Shown in pieces: positions 5,459-6,310 of a stretch of DNA of 6,310 nt (position 1 is the first letter of the stretch; each line of letters begins with the position of its first letter). A program made the position numbers and the translations under genes. The stretch spans positions 1 to 6,310 of the forward strand of contig JAPLPC010000172.1 of NCBI GenBank assembly GCA_026400425.1, written 5' to 3'. The stretch comes from Hyphomicrobiales bacterium. GTDB lineage: Bacteria; Pseudomonadota; Alphaproteobacteria; Rhizobiales; Xanthobacteraceae. The notes under the pieces are model-generated. The model did no database searches. It was given only the letters and a program-made list of their open reading frames with translations, and had not been told where the DNA came from.

Positions 5459-6310
5459 TTACGCCGCGAACGAATTCCGCACGGCTTCCGCATCGGCGGC
5501 ACTGAGCCCAACCAGCGGAGGGCGAACGCGCATCCAGCGGTCATTGCCGTATTGCCGTGCCAGTAGCACCTTCAGCGACGGCAGTTGCGCATAGGTCGAG
5601 ACAGCATTGCGGCCCGCGACGATGCGCTCCTGCGCCGCCGTAACCTCGGCCGCCTTGGACGGATCGTTGAAGCCGTTGAACACGGTGGCAAGATCGCCGC
5701 CCACCAGGTTCGACGTCGCGGTGATGCAGCCGGCGCCGCCCATCGGCAGCAGCTTGATCATCAGCGGATCGGCGCCGACCAGCACTGAAAAGCCCGGGAA
5801 GCGCTCGACGATGGCGCTCATGTTGGCGAAATCTCCGGAGGAGTCCTTGATGCCGACCACGATCTCCGGGAAGCGCTTGATCAATCGGTCGATGACGTCG
5901 AGCGAGATCGGCACCGCCGACATCTGCGGGATGTGGTAGAGCACCACGCGCAGGCGCGGATCGTTGATGCGCTCGATGATCGCCGTATAGGCATCGACGA
6001 TGCCGTCATCGGAGACGCCCTTGTAGTAATAGGGCGGCAGCATCACCACGCTGTTGGCGCCATGGGCCAGCGCATGTTGGGTCAGTTCGACCGTTTCCAT
6101 GATCGAGGCGACGCCGGTGCCCGGCAGCAGTTTCTTCGGCGCGATGCCCGATTTCACCACGGCTTCAAGCAGCGCCTTGCGCTCGCTGGTGGAGAGCGAA
6201 TTCGCTTCGCCGGTAGTGCCGAGCATGGCAATGCCGGTGCAGCCGTCGTCGAGCAGCCGCTGGCAATGCGCGGTGAACAGGCCCTGATCGACCGAGAGGT
6301 CGGCCTTGAA
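5459..6310 (-). CDS. DapA-family (DHDPS/NAL superfamily) lyase or aldolase, 5' end outside window
   Basis: A class I, Schiff-base-forming TIM-barrel enzyme of the dihydrodipicolinate synthase / N-acetylneuraminate lyase superfamily. The frame is open to the window edge. 283 residues are visible, beginning FKADLSVDQG, and probably about 15 N-terminal residues are missing. An ATG at 6226-6224 is internal, since GCTGIAM is conserved barrel sequence. Visible motifs are GTTGE (pyruvate-binding loop), PPYYYKG, the catalytic tyrosine in LYHIP (codon 5938-5936) and the Schiff-base lysine in GIKDSSGD (codon 5848-5846). True DHDPS reads YNVPSRTG; here it is YHIPQMSAV, so the substrate-carboxylate arginine (R138 in E. 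coli DapA) is replaced by methionine. The enzyme therefore probably uses a different substrate, and I do not call it dapA. It ends at TAA 5461-5459, convergent with the barrel gene. Confidence 0.88.
   Translation of the reverse strand, partial: FKADLSVDQGLFTAHCQRLLDDGCTGIAMLGTTGEANSLSTSERKALLEAVVKSGIAPKKLLPGTGVASIMETVELTQHALAHGANSVVMLPPYYYKGVSDDGIVDAYTAIIERINDPRLRVVLYHIPQMSAVPISLDVIDRLIKRFPEIVVGIKDSSGDFANMSAIVERFPGFSVLVGADPLMIKLLPMGGAGCITATSNLVGGDLATVFNGFNDPSKAAEVTAAQERIVAGRNAVSTYAQLPSLKVLLARQYGNDRWMRVRPPLVGLSAADAEAVRNSFAA

Overview
The window is about 6.3 kb of GC-rich, densely coding DNA. It looks chromosomal and comes from an alphaproteobacterium, most probably the Bradyrhizobium/Rhodopseudomonas/Afipia group (Nitrobacteraceae). 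Three things point there: the gene order D-amino-acid aminotransferase, hfq, hflX, mazG, queC; the strong third-position G/C bias; and several palindromic intergenic repeats of the kind scattered through those genomes. No phage, plasmid, transposase, CRISPR, rRNA or tRNA signal is visible. This is a housekeeping region, not an accessory island, and I see no undescribed multi-gene system in it.

Layout, left to right. A palindromic repeat (1-82) precedes a D-amino-acid transaminase gene (110-967, +). A 189-base gap then carries a good sigma70-type promoter and a structured, A-rich leader for hfq (1157-1399, +). Next is hflX (from 1506, +), which is broken: about 133 bases that relatives carry are missing near 1966/1967. 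The reading frame shifts there, leaving an N-terminal fragment (1506-1991) and an otherwise intact GTPase-domain fragment (2039-2758). A second palindromic repeat (2761-2850) fills the gap between hflX and the convergent mazG (2826-3656, -) and supplies the last codons of mazG. Divergent from mazG is queC (3755-4468, +), followed by a third palindromic repeat (4481-4556). Then comes an exported, probably outer-membrane beta-barrel protein of unknown function (4632-5393, +). A fourth palindrome (5400-5449) separates it from a convergent DapA-family lyase/aldolase gene (5459 to the window edge, -), whose first residues lie outside the window.

How the genes work together. hfq and hflX form the conserved RNA-chaperone/ribosome-rescue pair and are probably co-transcribed. 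MazG (nucleotide clean-up) and QueC (7-deazaguanine synthesis for queuosine) share a 98-base divergent control region but belong to different pathways. The transaminase and the DapA-family enzyme are separate metabolic genes.

The items most worth a second look are the internal deletion in hflX, the ARN-rich hfq leader with overlapping stem-loops, the repeat-derived end of MazG, and a DapA-family enzyme lacking the arginine typical of true dihydrodipicolinate synthase.
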